DNA from: Rhodanobacteraceae bacterium
GTDB taxonomy: Bacteria > Pseudomonadota > Gammaproteobacteria > Xanthomonadales > Rhodanobacteraceae
Length of the DNA stretch: 64,000 bases
Direction: 5' to 3'
NCBI GenBank assembly: GCA_030167125.1
Contig: CP126531.1
Span: 2,257,001 to 2,321,000 of the forward strand
Both the position numbers and the translations under genes were made by a program. How positions within the stretch are numbered: the first letter of the stretch is position 1; each line of letters opens with the position of its first letter. Of this stretch, positions 18,718 through 28,500 are shown piece after piece. The notes beneath the pieces were generated by a model, which saw only the letters and a list, made by a program, of their open reading frames with translations, was not told the DNA's origin and did not search any database.

Positions 18718-19342
18718 CACGGCGCGGCGCGGTCCGCGTCACTACGTAGTGGCGCTCACCGGCGGCGTCGCCTCCGGCAAGAGCGCGGTGGCGCGGCGTT
18801 TCGAGGCGCATGGCATCCATGTTTACGATGCCGACGTGGCCGCACGCGAGGTCGTCGCACCGCGCGAACCCGCGCTCGCGGAAATCGAGTTCGTGTTCGG
18901 GGCCGAAGTATTGAACGCTGACGGCAGCCTGGATCGACGCGCGATGCGCGAGCGCGTGTTTGCCGATCCCGAAGCGCGCAGGAAACTCGAAGGCATCATC
19001 CATCCGCGCGTGCGCGCATGGTTGCGGCGGCGGGTCGGCATGGATCGGGGACCGTATTGCATGCTCGCGATTCCGCTGCTGGTGGAAAACCGCGAGCATT
19101 ATGCGTGGGTCGACCGGGTGCTGCTGGTGGATGCGCCCGAGGCGCTGCAGATCGAGCGCCTGATGCAGCGCGACGGCATTGATCGCGAAGCCGCGCAACG
19201 CATGCTGGGCGCGCAATCATCGCGCCCGCAGCGCCGGGCGATTGCGGACGACGTGATCGTGAACGACGGCGAGGAAGCTGCGCTGGATGCGCAGGTGGCG
19301 ATGCTGCATGCGCGGTATCTCGTGTTGGCCGCGGCGAAGTAA
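18701..19342 (+). CDS. coaE: Dephospho-CoA kinase
   Basis: 213 residues from MTTTNDTARRGPRHYVV at 18701, overlapping the previous gene by 17 bp; no clear ribosome site, so coupling is likely. The P-loop is LTGGVASGKSAV (about 20-31), followed by YDADVAAREVV, the CoA domain ERVFADPEARRKLEGIIHPRV, and LLVDAPEALQIERLMQRDG. It phosphorylates the 3'-OH of dephospho-CoA, the last step of CoA synthesis. coaE commonly follows pilD in gammaproteobacteria; the yacG gene usually next in line is absent, and a repeat array follows. Confidence 0.95.
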   Translation: MTTTNDTARRGPRHYVVALTGGVASGKSAVARRFEAHGIHVYDADVAAREVVAPREPALAEIEFVFGAEVLNADGSLDRRAMRERVFADPEARRKLEGIIHPRVRAWLRRRVGMDRGPYCMLAIPLLVENREHYAWVDRVLLVDAPEALQIERLMQRDGIDREAAQRMLGAQSSRPQRRAIADDVIVNDGEEAALDAQVAMLHARYLVLAAAK

Positions 19343-19370
19343 GACCGTTGCCGCGCGCGATGCGCGCGAC

Positions 19371-19617
19371 CTCTTCATCCGAAGGAGTGGTTTTCGCCTC
19401 CCCCTTCCGCAGGAAGGGGGATCGAGGGGGATGGCTTTTGCTTCGACGTCCTCACATCCCCCCGCGCGCGATGCGCGCGACCCCCTTCATCCGAAGGAGT
19501 GGTTTTCGCCTCCCCCTTCCTGCGGAAGGGGGATTGAGGGGGGATGGCTTTTGCTTCAACGTCCTCACATCCCCCCGCGCGCAATGCGCGCGACCCCCTT
19601 CCCTCGGAAGGGGGTAA
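19371..19617. repeat. Tandem block of three family-B repeats
   Basis: Three successive units share GCGCGATGCGCGCGACC, CTTCATCCGAAGGAGTGGTTTT and GAGGGGGATGGCTTTTGC segments with near identity, for example around 19396-19450 and 19508-19560. They lie between convergent coaE and the Nudix-ThiE gene and fill the 279-bp gap. Confidence 0.85.
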
Positions 19618-19621
19618 AAAG

Positions 19622-20716
19622 CTATCGGAATGCGCGAATGCCGGCGATGCCCTGGGCGCCGGCCGCGCGCGCGCGATCCAGATCGTCCGGCCCGACGCCG
19701 CCCAACGCATACACCGGCAGGCGCGCGCCGGCGGCGAGCTGCGCGAAGCGCTCCCAGCCCAGTGGCGCAACATCCGGATGCGTGGCCGTCGCGCACACCG
19801 GCGACAAGGTCGCGAAATCTGCACCCAGGTTTGCAGCGAGATCCAGTTCCTCCGCGTCGTGGCACGATGCGCCGACCCAGCAGGTTCGTGGCAGAGGCCG
19901 CTCGCGCAACGCTCGCAGTTGTGCCGCCTTGAGATGCACGCCGATGCCCAACTCGCGTGCGAGTTCGATGTCGTGGTTGAGCAGCAGCGATTCGCGCCGG
20001 CGTGGATCCATCGCCAACGCATGCAGTGCGGCGCGTTTTACTTCTTCACGTGAAGCTTCCTGTATTCGCAGTTGCCACAACGCGCCTGCTGACAGCGCCC
20101 CCTCACCCCGGCCCTCTCCCCCATGGACAGCATGGGGGAGAGGGGGAAAATCGGAGCGATTCTCACGCGGACCACATCCTCCCTCTCCCCCAAGCAGTTT
20201 CACCGCTTGGGGGAGAGGGCCGGGGTGAGGGGGCAATTCGTGACGACATAACAGGGTCCGCGCGAGCGACTCTGCCGAATCTGCGATCGCGTAATACGGC
20301 GGCAGGCGCAGCGCGGCGAGGATCGGCGTGTCGGCAGCCGGCATTTCCGCAGCATCCATCTCGCGCACGTCGACCCAGCGCAAGGGATGGCCTTCGCGCG
20401 CACGCGGCGTGCCGCTCCATGCGGTGACACGCAGCGCGTGCAGCCGCACGGATTTCTCGGCGTAATCCCACGGAACCAAAATCACCGGCGTGCTGCCGAG
20501 GACGTCGATGCCGAGTTCTTCTTCCAGTTCGCGAACCAACGCCTGCGCGACGGATTCGCCGGGCTCGATCTTCCCGCCCGGGAACTCCCACAGGCCCGCC
20601 AAATGCTTGCCCGGCAGGCGCTGCATCAGCAGCACGCGGCCTTGTGCATCCGTGACGATGCCGGCGGCGACTTCGATCCATTTGCGCAAGATGGCTTTTG
20701 GTTCCATTTCCCCCAT
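19622..20716 (-). CDS. Nudix hydrolase fused to a ThiE/TenI-like domain, interrupted by a translated repeat
   Basis: 364 residues from ATG at 20716 (20707 is also possible). Residues about 8-150 form a MutT-like Nudix domain with the full box [22 protein letters not shown], which cleans up oxidised nucleotides such as 8-oxo-dGTP. Residues about 205-364 form a thiamine-phosphate-synthase-like barrel ([48 protein letters not shown]), which in such fusions is probably not a true ThiE. The fusion is known in gammaproteobacteria. Unusually, the linker of about 45 residues is encoded by a 136-bp palindromic repeat read in frame. Transcribed after folA. Confidence 0.88.
   Translation of the reverse strand: MGEMEPKAILRKWIEVAAGIVTDAQGRVLLMQRLPGKHLAGLWEFPGGKIEPGESVAQALVRELEEELGIDVLGSTPVILVPWDYAEKSVRLHALRVTAWSGTPRAREGHPLRWVDVREMDAAEMPAADTPILAALRLPPYYAIADSAESLARTLLCRHELPPHPGPLPQAVKLLGGEGGCGPRENRSDFPPLPHAVHGGEGRGEGALSAGALWQLRIQEASREEVKRAALHALAMDPRRRESLLLNHDIELARELGIGVHLKAAQLRALRERPLPRTCWVGASCHDAEELDLAANLGADFATLSPVCATATHPDVAPLGWERFAQLAAGARLPVYALGGVGPDDLDRARAAGAQGIAGIRAFR
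20098..20233. repeat. 136-bp palindromic repeat (family A) with 25-bp terminal inverted repeats, inside a gene
   Basis: The first 25 bases (20098-20122) and last 25 bases (20209-20233) are perfect inverted complements; each begins with CCCCCTCACCCCGGCCC or its complement. Two internal hairpins lie inside, CTCTCCCCCATG/CATGGGGGAGAG and CTCTCCCCCAAG/CTTGGGGGAGAG. Element length and ends look like a non-autonomous miniature element. It is translated in frame as the linker of the Nudix-ThiE fusion. Confidence 0.9.
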
Positions 20717-20730
20717 CCGCCCTTCGGGCA

Positions 20731-20754
20731 CCTTCCCCCGCAAGCGGGGGAAGG
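20731..20754. repeat. Hairpin between folA and the Nudix-ThiE gene
   Basis: Perfect 11-bp arms CCTTCCCCCGC and GCGGGGGAAGG separated by AA, directly after the folA stop codon. It could act as an mRNA-stabilising or attenuating hairpin; there is no T-run for intrinsic termination. Confidence 0.65.
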
Positions 20755-20756
20755 AG

Positions 20757-21239
20757 TCAAATGCGTTCGTAGTCGACGAAGTCGAAGGCGAGCGGGTGTT
20801 TCGCGTCGGCAGGATGATGCTCGCGCGCGATCTCGCGCCATTCCTTCGGATCGAACCGCGGGAAAAAAGTATCCGCGTCCGCCGTCGCAGTGTCGATTTC
20901 GGTCAGGTGCATGCGCGTGGCGCGTGGAAGCGCCAAGGCATAGATCTCGCCGCCGCCGATCACCATCAGATCGGTGTCGCCCGCGTGTGCCAGCGCTTCG
21001 TCAACGGAATGCACCACGGCTTGGCCCGCGAACGGCGCTAAGTTCGCGCGGGTCAACACCAGGTTCGGCCGCCCCGGCAACGGGCGTCCGATCGCCAACG
21101 CCGTCTTGCGGCCCATCAACACGGGCTTACCGAGCGTGAGCGCCTTGAAGCGCTTCAGGTCGTCGGAAAGGTGCCATGGCATCGCGCCGTTGCGGCCGAT
21201 GGCGCGGTTGCGGTCGAGCGCGGCGATGAGGGTGATCAT
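20757..21239 (-). CDS. folA: Dihydrofolate reductase
   Basis: 160 residues, the usual length for bacterial type [37 protein letters not shown] contains the conserved Ala, the M20-loop-like region and the catalytic Asp of [35 protein letters not shown] and [12 protein letters not shown] bind NADPH. It reduces dihydrofolate to tetrahydrofolate with NADPH in the cytoplasm and is the target of trimethoprim. It lies downstream of thyA on the same strand; the two act in one cycle because ThyA produces dihydrofolate. A family-B repeat separates them. Confidence 0.97.
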   Translation of the reverse strand: MITLIAALDRNRAIGRNGAMPWHLSDDLKRFKALTLGKPVLMGRKTALAIGRPLPGRPNLVLTRANLAPFAGQAVVHSVDEALAHAGDTDLMVIGGGEIYALALPRATRMHLTEIDTATADADTFFPRFDPKEWREIAREHHPADAKHPLAFDFVDYERI

Positions 21240-21263
21240 GCAGCATCAACCCGCGCCGCATTA

Positions 21264-21404
21264 CCCCATCCCCCCGATGCTTCGCATCGACCCCCTTCGT
21301 CCCGAAGGGGGTGAAAAACGCAGGCGACCAAGCATTCGCCTCCCCCTTCCGGAGGAAGGGCGGAGCGAATGCGAACGCGCGCGTAGCGCGATGAGGGGGA
21401 TGGC
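21264..21404. repeat. Intergenic palindromic repeat (family B), thyA-folA gap
   Basis: CATCCCCCCGATGC..GCATCGACCCCCTTCG, then CCCGAAGGGGGTGAAAA and CCCCCTTCCGGAGGAAGGG, ending GATGAGGGGGATGGCC. It fills most of the 172-bp gap between thyA and folA. Confidence 0.8.
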
Positions 21405-21411
21405 CTTCCGC

Positions 21412-22206
21412 TCATACCGCGACCGGCGCCTTGATCGCCGGATACGGGTCGTAATCGACGACGCGGATGTCTTCGAAGCGGAAGTCGAACAGCGACTGCA
21501 CGTCGGGGTTCAACACCAGCTTGGGCAGCGGACGCGGCGCGCGGGTCAATTGTTCCTGCGCCTGTTCGACGTGATTAGAATAAAGATGCAGATCGCCGAA
21601 AGTGTGCACGAAGTCGCCGCGTTCCAGCCCGCACACCTGCGCCATCATGCACGCGAGCAGCGCATAGCTCGCGATGTTGAAGGGCACCCCGAGGAAAATG
21701 TCGGCCGAGCGCTGGTAGAGCTGGCACGACAGTTTTCCGTTCGCGACGTAGAACTGGAACAGCGCGTGGCACGGCATCAGCGCCATCCGGTCGAGTTCGC
21801 CCACGTTCCACGCCGACACGATCATGCGGCGCGAATCGGGGTTGCGCCGGATCTGCTCGACAACCTGCGTGATCTGGTCGATCGTACGCCCGTCCGGAGC
21901 GGGCCATGCGCGCCATTGCTTGCCGTACACCGGGCCGAGATCGCCATTCGCATCCGCCCACTCGTCCCAGATGCTGACGCCGTGTTCCTTCAGGTACGCG
22001 ATGTTGGTGTCGCCGCGCAGGAACCACAGCAGCTCGTGCACGATCGACTTGATGTGCAACTTCTTGGTGGTGAGCAGCGGGAACCCTTGCGCCAAGTCCA
22101 TGCGGATCTGGCGGCCGAACACCGAGCGCGTGCCGGTGCCGGTGCGGTCGCCCTTGCGGGCGCCGTTTTCCAGCACGTCGCGGAGAAGGTCGAGATAGAT
22201 GCGCAT
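21412..22206 (-). CDS. thyA: Thymidylate synthase
   Basis: 264 residues from [15 protein letters not shown] at 22206, the same length as the Escherichia coli enzyme; the frame is open further upstream but without homology. The catalytic Cys is in [13 protein letters not shown] near residue 146. The dUMP phosphate-binding Arg is in [13 protein letters not shown], and the folate contacts include [14 protein letters not shown] [17 protein letters not shown]. It converts dUMP and methylene-tetrahydrofolate to dTMP and dihydrofolate. The start is divergent from the peptide transporter gene by 139 bp. Confidence 0.97.
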   Translation of the reverse strand: MRIYLDLLRDVLENGARKGDRTGTGTRSVFGRQIRMDLAQGFPLLTTKKLHIKSIVHELLWFLRGDTNIAYLKEHGVSIWDEWADANGDLGPVYGKQWRAWPAPDGRTIDQITQVVEQIRRNPDSRRMIVSAWNVGELDRMALMPCHALFQFYVANGKLSCQLYQRSADIFLGVPFNIASYALLACMMAQVCGLERGDFVHTFGDLHLYSNHVEQAQEQLTRAPRPLPKLVLNPDVQSLFDFRFEDIRVVDYDPYPAIKAPVAV

Positions 22207-22345
22207 CGAACAGAAGCGGACAAAAGATCGGTGAAGGATAGCAGCCGGCACTGCATGCCTGCCCGCGGCCCTTGTCCTGCGACAAATTCAGGTTCGGTTC
22301 GGGTAGGCTTGGCCGATCGTTCCGCTACAGGGGTGTTCCCCAGCC

Positions 22346-23890
22346 ATGAATTCCGCCATGCCCGCCGTCTCGAGGACGCGCTCGTTTTCCACCGTGTTCC
22401 TGATCGAGTTGTGGGAGCGCTTCGGCTTCTACGGCATGCAGGCGCTGATCGTGTACTACATGGTGCAGCGCCTCGGCTTCGACGACACGCGCGCGAACCT
22501 GGTGTGGAGCGCGGCGGCCGCGCTGATCTACGTGGCACCGGCGATCGGCGGCTGGGTGGGCGATGGCATCCTCGGCACGCGCCGCACGATGCTGACCGGC
22601 GCGGTGATCCTGGCGATCGGCTATGGCTTGATCACCGTCCCGAGCGCAAGCCCGACCTTCCTGTATTTCTCGCTGGGCGTGATCGTGGTCGGCAACGGCC
22701 TGTTCAAGCCGAACGCCGGCAACCTGGTGCGCAAGATCTACGAGGGCGACGACAGCAGGATCGATGCGGCCTTCACGATCTACTACATGGCCGTCAATGT
22801 CGGCTCGACCATCTCGATGCTGCTGACGCCGTGGATCAAGGATTACGTCAACAGCGTGTACCACAACGAGTTCGGCTGGCACGCGGCGTTCGGCGTGTGC
22901 TGCATCGGCCTGATCGTTGGCCTCGTGAATTTCTTCTTCATGCGCGCGTCGCTGGCGCATATCGGGTCCGATCCGGATTCGCACCCGTTCGACTGGCTGA
23001 AGCTGCTCAAGGTGCTGGTCGCGGGCGCGGTGCTGGCGGTGGTTTCGGCTTTCATCCTGAAGCACGAAGCCGTCGCCCGCTGGTTCGTGATCCTCGCGGC
23101 GCTCGCGCTGCTGGTGATCTTCGTGTACCTGATCGCGGCGAGCCAGCGCGGCGAGCGCGCAGGCCTGGCGGCGGCGCTGATCCTGACCATCCAGACCATC
23201 TTCTTTTTCATCTTCTACCAGCAGATGCCAACCTCGCTGGCGCTGTTCGCACTGCGCAACACCGACTTCAACTGGAGCGTGTTCGGCGTGCACCTCTACA
23301 CGTGGCTGCCGGGCCAGTACCAGGCGCTGAACCCGATCTGGATCATGATCCTCTCGCCGATCCTCGCGTGGATCTACACCGCGGCCGGCAAGCGCGGCAA
23401 GGATTTGTCGATCGCGTCCAAGTTCGCGCTGGGTTTCGCGATGGTCGCGGCGGGCTACTTCGTCTACGGCCTCGCCGGGAACTTCGTCAACGAACCGGGC
23501 AAGGCCTCGTCGTGGGTGCTGATCTGGGGCTACGGCCTGTATTCGCTGGGCGAGTTGCTGGTCAGCGGCCTCGGCCTCGCGATGATCGCGCGCTACGTGC
23601 CGGCGCGAATGGGCGGCTTCATGATGGGCGCCTACTACGTAGGCGTCGGCATCTCGCAATACCTCGGCGGCATCGTGGCCAACTACGCGGCGGTGCCGCA
23701 AAACGTGACCGATCCGATGCAGACGCTGCCGATCTACACCTCGCTGTTCACCAAGCTCGGCTGGGCCGGCGTGCTCTGCACCGCGATCGCCATCGTGGTG
23801 GTGTGGCCGATGAAACGCCTGTCGCAGGCGCACGCCGCACACGTCTCCGACGATCCCTCGGGCGTGCCCACGGTCGCCGCCGAGCGCTGA
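22346..23890 (+). CDS. Proton-dependent oligopeptide transporter (POT/PTR2 family)
   Basis: 514 residues, about 14 membrane helices. The POT signature ExxERFxxYG is present near residue 20 as ELWERFGFYGMQ, followed by YVAPAIGGWVGDGILGTRR, the MFS loop 2-3 motif, and FTIYYMAVNVGSTISML, the PTR2 signature. It imports di- and tripeptides with protons across the inner membrane (DtpA/DtpB-like). It is a single-gene unit divergent from thyA and followed by a strong hairpin. Substrate range is known for the family only. Confidence 0.93.
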   Translation: MNSAMPAVSRTRSFSTVFLIELWERFGFYGMQALIVYYMVQRLGFDDTRANLVWSAAAALIYVAPAIGGWVGDGILGTRRTMLTGAVILAIGYGLITVPSASPTFLYFSLGVIVVGNGLFKPNAGNLVRKIYEGDDSRIDAAFTIYYMAVNVGSTISMLLTPWIKDYVNSVYHNEFGWHAAFGVCCIGLIVGLVNFFFMRASLAHIGSDPDSHPFDWLKLLKVLVAGAVLAVVSAFILKHEAVARWFVILAALALLVIFVYLIAASQRGERAGLAAALILTIQTIFFFIFYQQMPTSLALFALRNTDFNWSVFGVHLYTWLPGQYQALNPIWIMILSPILAWIYTAAGKRGKDLSIASKFALGFAMVAAGYFVYGLAGNFVNEPGKASSWVLIWGYGLYSLGELLVSGLGLAMIARYVPARMGGFMMGAYYVGVGISQYLGGIVANYAAVPQNVTDPMQTLPIYTSLFTKLGWAGVLCTAIAIVVVWPMKRLSQAHAAHVSDDPSGVPTVAAER

Positions 23891-23902
23891 GCCGCCTGGT
23901 GA

Positions 23903-23946
23903 CAGGCGTCATGTCCGGACGGCATGCCGTTCGGCATGGGCGCCTG
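23903..23946 (+). terminator. Hairpin after the POT transporter gene
   Basis: A long imperfect palindrome centred on ACGGCATGCCGT (23919-23930), extended by CCG/CGG, CATG/CATG and CAGGCG/CGCCTG arms with small bulges. It starts 13 bp after the stop codon. There is no T-run, so termination may be Rho-assisted. Confidence 0.45.
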
Positions 23947-24070
23947 CGGGGCTGATCGGCTAATTTAGCCGTCGCGACCGCGCGGCGAACCACTCGCCGC
24001 GGCCACGGTCGAACACACGCATATCAACCCTGCACTCCAAACCTGCATCCGCAACCTGGACAGCACTCGC

Positions 24071-25384
24071 ATGTCGCGAACCAAATGGATCCTGACGATC
24101 GTCGGCGTCGTCATCGTGGCACTGATCCTGTGGCGCATCTTCTCCGGCCCCGGCAAATCGAACGGTTTCGATGCCGGTGGCGCGGATGAGGCCGTGCCCG
24201 TCACCGTGGTGCCGGCGACGCCGCAGAACGTGCCGGTGTACCTGACCAGCCAGGGCACGGTGCAGGCGCTCAACACCGTCAACGTGCAGCCGCAGGTAGG
24301 CGGGCAGTTGCTGAAACTCGATTTCACCGAGGGCGGCCCCGTGAAGAAGGGCCAGGTGCTGGCCGAGATCGATCCGCGCACGCTGCAGGCGCAACTCGAC
24401 CAGGCCATCGCCAAGCGCGCGCAGGACCAGACCCAGCTCGCCACGGCCCGCGCCAACTACGAACGCTCGGAAGATCCGAAGTACAAGCAGTACGTCGCCC
24501 AGATCGATCGCATCACGCAGAAGAACACGGTGTCGCAGTACCAGGCCGCGGTCGCGGCGGACAACGCCAGCATCCAGGACACCCAGGTGCAGCTCGGTTT
24601 CACCAGGATCACCTCGCCCATCGACGGGCTGGCCGGCATCCGCCAGGTCGACCCCGGCAACGTGATCACCACCAGCACCACGATCGTCACCGTCACGCAG
24701 ACCCAGCCGATCTATGTGCTCTTCACGCTCGCGGGCAAGTACCTCGACGAAGTGCGCGCCGCGCAGGCCAGGGCGCCGTTGACGGTGTCGATCCTCGATG
24801 CCGGCAACAACGTGGTCGAAGGCGACGGCAAGCTGCTGGTGATCGGCAACCAGATCGATCCTTCCACGGGCTCGTTCCAGTTGAAGGCCGAATTCCCGAA
24901 CGGCAACAACCAGCTGTTCCCCGGCCAATATGCCAACACGCGGCTGGAAGTGGGCGTGGACTCCGACGCGCTGGTGGTGCCGGCCGCGGCGGTGCAGCGC
25001 GGACCGAACGGCGATTATGTGTGGCTGGTCACCGACAAGCGTCCGGCGAATGCCGCGCCCGAGGGTTCGGCGCCCGCGGCGAACGGCAAGCAGCGCCGCG
25101 GCAAGCGCGCGCCGAGCAGCGCACCCGCGGACAACAAACCACCCAAGTACGTCACCATGCAGCCCGTGGTCACCGGCGGCGAGGCGGGCGACACCGGCAT
25201 CATCGTGACGCACGGCCTGAAGGCCGGCGACCTGGTGGTCACCGCGGGCCAGTTCCGCCTGAAGCAGGGCAGCAAGATCACGCCGATGAAGCCCGGTGAA
25301 GTGCCGGCGCCACCGACCACCGCGGAGATCAAGGCCGCGGCCCAATCCAGCGGCAGCGGCAACGGACGCGGGCGGAGGCATTGA
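24071..25384 (+). CDS. mdtA: RND efflux periplasmic adaptor (MdtA-like)
   Basis: 437 residues. One N-terminal membrane anchor (RTKWILTIVGVVIVALILW). Beta-barrel, lipoyl and hairpin domains are shown by VNVQPQVGGQLLKLDFTEGGPVKKGQVLAEIDPRTLQAQLDQA and LGFTRITSPIDGLAGIRQVDPGNVI. The membrane-proximal part (VVPAAAVQRGPNGDYVWLV) holds an extra loop of about 30 residues rich in Ala, Pro, Lys and Arg, including KQRRGKRAPSS. The adaptor links the two inner-membrane RND pumps that follow to an outer-membrane channel not present in the window. Closest to MdtA of the MdtABC system. Confidence 0.9.
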   Translation: MSRTKWILTIVGVVIVALILWRIFSGPGKSNGFDAGGADEAVPVTVVPATPQNVPVYLTSQGTVQALNTVNVQPQVGGQLLKLDFTEGGPVKKGQVLAEIDPRTLQAQLDQAIAKRAQDQTQLATARANYERSEDPKYKQYVAQIDRITQKNTVSQYQAAVAADNASIQDTQVQLGFTRITSPIDGLAGIRQVDPGNVITTSTTIVTVTQTQPIYVLFTLAGKYLDEVRAAQARAPLTVSILDAGNNVVEGDGKLLVIGNQIDPSTGSFQLKAEFPNGNNQLFPGQYANTRLEVGVDSDALVVPAAAVQRGPNGDYVWLVTDKRPANAAPEGSAPAANGKQRRGKRAPSSAPADNKPPKYVTMQPVVTGGEAGDTGIIVTHGLKAGDLVVTAGQFRLKQGSKITPMKPGEVPAPPTTAEIKAAAQSSGSGNGRGRRH

Positions 25385-25387
25385 TGA

Positions 25388-25512
25388 AACACCCCCTTCC
25401 AACGGAAGGGGATCGATGCGTCCGGCAGCGCCGGTCGCATCGGGGGGATGTCGCCGCCATTCACGCTGAAAAGCCATCCCCCTCGGTCCCCCTTCGTTCC
25501 GAAGGGGGAAGA
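25388..25512. repeat. Intergenic palindromic repeat (family B), mdtA-mdtB gap
   Basis: CCCCCTTCCAACGGAAGGGG hairpin, GATGCGTCCGGCAGCGCCGGTCGCATC dyad, CGGGGGGATG, then AAGCCATCCCCCTCGG and CCCCCTTCGTTCCGAAGGGGG. It fills most of the 167-bp gap. Confidence 0.8.
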
Positions 25513-25551
25513 GAAGCGGCAGCGTTCTGCCGCCACTGACGTCTGGCACCC

Positions 25552-28500
25552 ATGGGCTTTTCCTCGATCTTCATCCGCCGGCCGATCGCGACGTCGCTGT
25601 TGATGGCGGCGGTGCTGCTGCTCGGCATCATCGGCTACAAGGCGCTGCCGGTTTCGGCGCTGCCCGAGATCGAAGCGCCCAGCTTGGTCGTCACCACGCA
25701 ATACCCCGGCGCCAGCGCGACCACCATCGCGACGCTGGTCACCACGCCGCTGGAACAGCAGCTCGGGCAGATCTCGGGACTCACGATGATGAGTTCTAAC
25801 AGCGCGGCGGGCTTATCGACCATCACGCTGCAGTTCGCGATGGACACCAACCTCGACGTGGCCTCGCAGGACGTGCAGTCGGCGCTGCGCACCGCGCGGC
25901 TGCCGTCGAGCCTGCCGTATCCGCCGGTCTACAACCGCGTGAATCCGGCCGACGCGCCGATCATCACGCTGGCGCTCACCTCCGACAGCGTGCCGCTGCG
26001 CGACGTCAACAACTACGCCGATTCGATCCTGTCGCAGCGGCTCGCGCAGGTGCCGGGCGTGGGCCTGGTTTCGATCGCCGGCAACGTGCGCCCGGCGGTG
26101 CGCGTGCAGGTCGATCCCGGCAAGCTGGCCAACCTCGGCCTGACGATGGAAGACGTGCGCAGCGCGCTGACTCAAGCCAACGTCAACGCCGCCAAGGGTT
26201 CGTTGAACGGCGCGGTGCAGACCTACGAGATCGGCACCAACGATCAGTTGCAGAGCGCCGAGGAATACGCGGCCACCATCATCGCGTACAAGAACAACGC
26301 GCCGGTGCGGCTTTCCGACGTCGCCACCGTGGTGGACGGCGTCGAGAACGACCAGCTGGCCGCGTGGGCGAACGGCAAGCCTGCGGTGCTGCTGGACATC
26401 CGCCGCCAGCCCGGCGCCAACATCATCAAGACGGTCGACCAGATCGAGCAGACGCTGCCCGACCTGCGCGCGGTGCTGCCAGCGGGCATCCATCTCTCGG
26501 TGTTCGCCGACCGCACCATCACCATCCGCGCCTCGGTGCACGATGTCCAGATGACGCTGCTGATCGCGATCGCGCTGGTGGTCGCGGTGATCTTCGTGTT
26601 CCTGCGCCGGCTGTGGGCGACCATCATCCCCGCGGTCGCGGTGCCGCTGTCGCTGATGGGCACCTTCGCGATCATGGCCTTTGCGGGATTTTCGCTCGAC
26701 AACCTCTCGCTGATGGCGCTGACCGTGGCGACGGGTTTCGTGGTGGACGATGCGATCGTGATGATCGAGAACATCGTGCGCTATCTCGAACAGGGCAAGA
26801 GCGGGCGCGACGCCGCCGAAATCGGTTCGCGCGAAATCGGTTTCACGGTGCTGTCGCTGACGGTGTCGCTGATCGCGGTGTTCCTGCCGCTGCTGTTGAT
26901 GCCGGGCGTCACCGGGCGCCTGTTCCACGAATTCGCGTGGGTGCTGACCATCGCGGTCGCGATTTCGATGGGCGTGTCGCTAACGCTGACGCCGATGATG
27001 TGCGCGTACCTCTTGAAGCCCGGCTCGCTGCCGACCGGCGACGAAGAGGCGATGGAACATCGCCGCGGTTTCTACGCGAAGATGGTCGGCTGGTACGAAT
27101 CGAGCCTCGACTGGGTGCTGCTGCACCGGCGCACCACCATCCTGGTCGCGGCCGCGTCGGTCGCGGTGACCGTGTTGTTGTACGCGGTGATCCCGAAAGA
27201 CCTGCTGCCCGAGCAGGACACCGGCCTGATCACCGGCGTGGTGCAGGCCGACAACGACATCGCGTTCCCGGCGATGTCGAACAGCATCCAGGCGGTCACC
27301 GCCGCGCTGCGCCGCGATCCCGCGGTCGCGGGCGTGGCCGCGTTCATCGGTGCGGGCTCGATCAACCCGACGCTCAACCAGGGCCAGGTCAGCATCGTGC
27401 TGAAGCCGCGCGGCCAGCGCGGCAGCCTCGAGAGGGTCGTCGCCAGCCTGCAGCAGGACGTCGCCGGCATCCCGGGCGTCGCACTGTTCCTGAAACCGGT
27501 GCAGGACATCACGCTCGACACCACCGTCGCGCCTACCGAATACCAGTACGCGATTTCGGAAGTCGATCCGACCGATCTCGCGAAGAATGCGCAGCGCGTG
27601 GTGCAGGCGGTGAAGCAGTTGCCGGAACTGGCCAACGTGTCCGACAACCTCGGGATGAACGGGCGCGCGATGAAGCTCGACATCGACCGCACCGCCGCGA
27701 GCCGCCTGGGCGTGCCGGTGCAGACCATCGACGACACGCTGTACGACGCCTACGGCCAGCGCCAGATCTCGACGATCTTCACGCAGCAGAACCAGTATCG
27801 CGTGGTGCTGGAGGTCGAACCGCAATTCCGCAACCGCTCCGACCTCATGAACATGCTGACGGTGCGTTCGAACGGTTCCAGCGGCGCGCTGACCGGCACC
27901 AATGCCACCAGCCTCGGCATGGTGAAGTCGGCCAATTCCTCGACCGCCACCGGCATCGGACAATCCAACACCGGCATCATCCTGGGCGGCGGCAGCACGG
28001 TACCGCTGTCCACGCTGGCCAGCGCGACGATCACCGACGCGCCGCTGGTGGTCGCGCACCAGAACCAGCTGCCGGCGGTGATCGTGTCGTTCAACGTCGC
28101 ACCGGGCTATTCGCTGTCGCAGGCGGTGGACGCGATCAACAACGCCACGTCCTCGCTGAACCTGCCGCCGCAGGTGCGCGCGCAGTTCATCGGCAAGGCC
28201 GCGGAGTTCTCGGCGTCGCTGGGCAACGAGGCGCTGCTGCTGCTGGCCGCGATCGTGGTGATCTACATCGTGCTGGGCGTGCTGTACGAGAGCTACATCC
28301 ACCCGTTCACGATCCTGTCCACGCTGCCGCCCGCGGGCGTCGGCGCGCTGCTGGCGCTGATGCTGTTCGGGATGCCGCTGTCGGTGGATGGCATCGTCGG
28401 CATCGTGCTCTTGATCGGCATCGTCAAGAAGAACGCGATCATGATGATCGACTTCGCGATCACCGCGCAGCGCCGCGGCATGAACCCGCACGATGCGATC

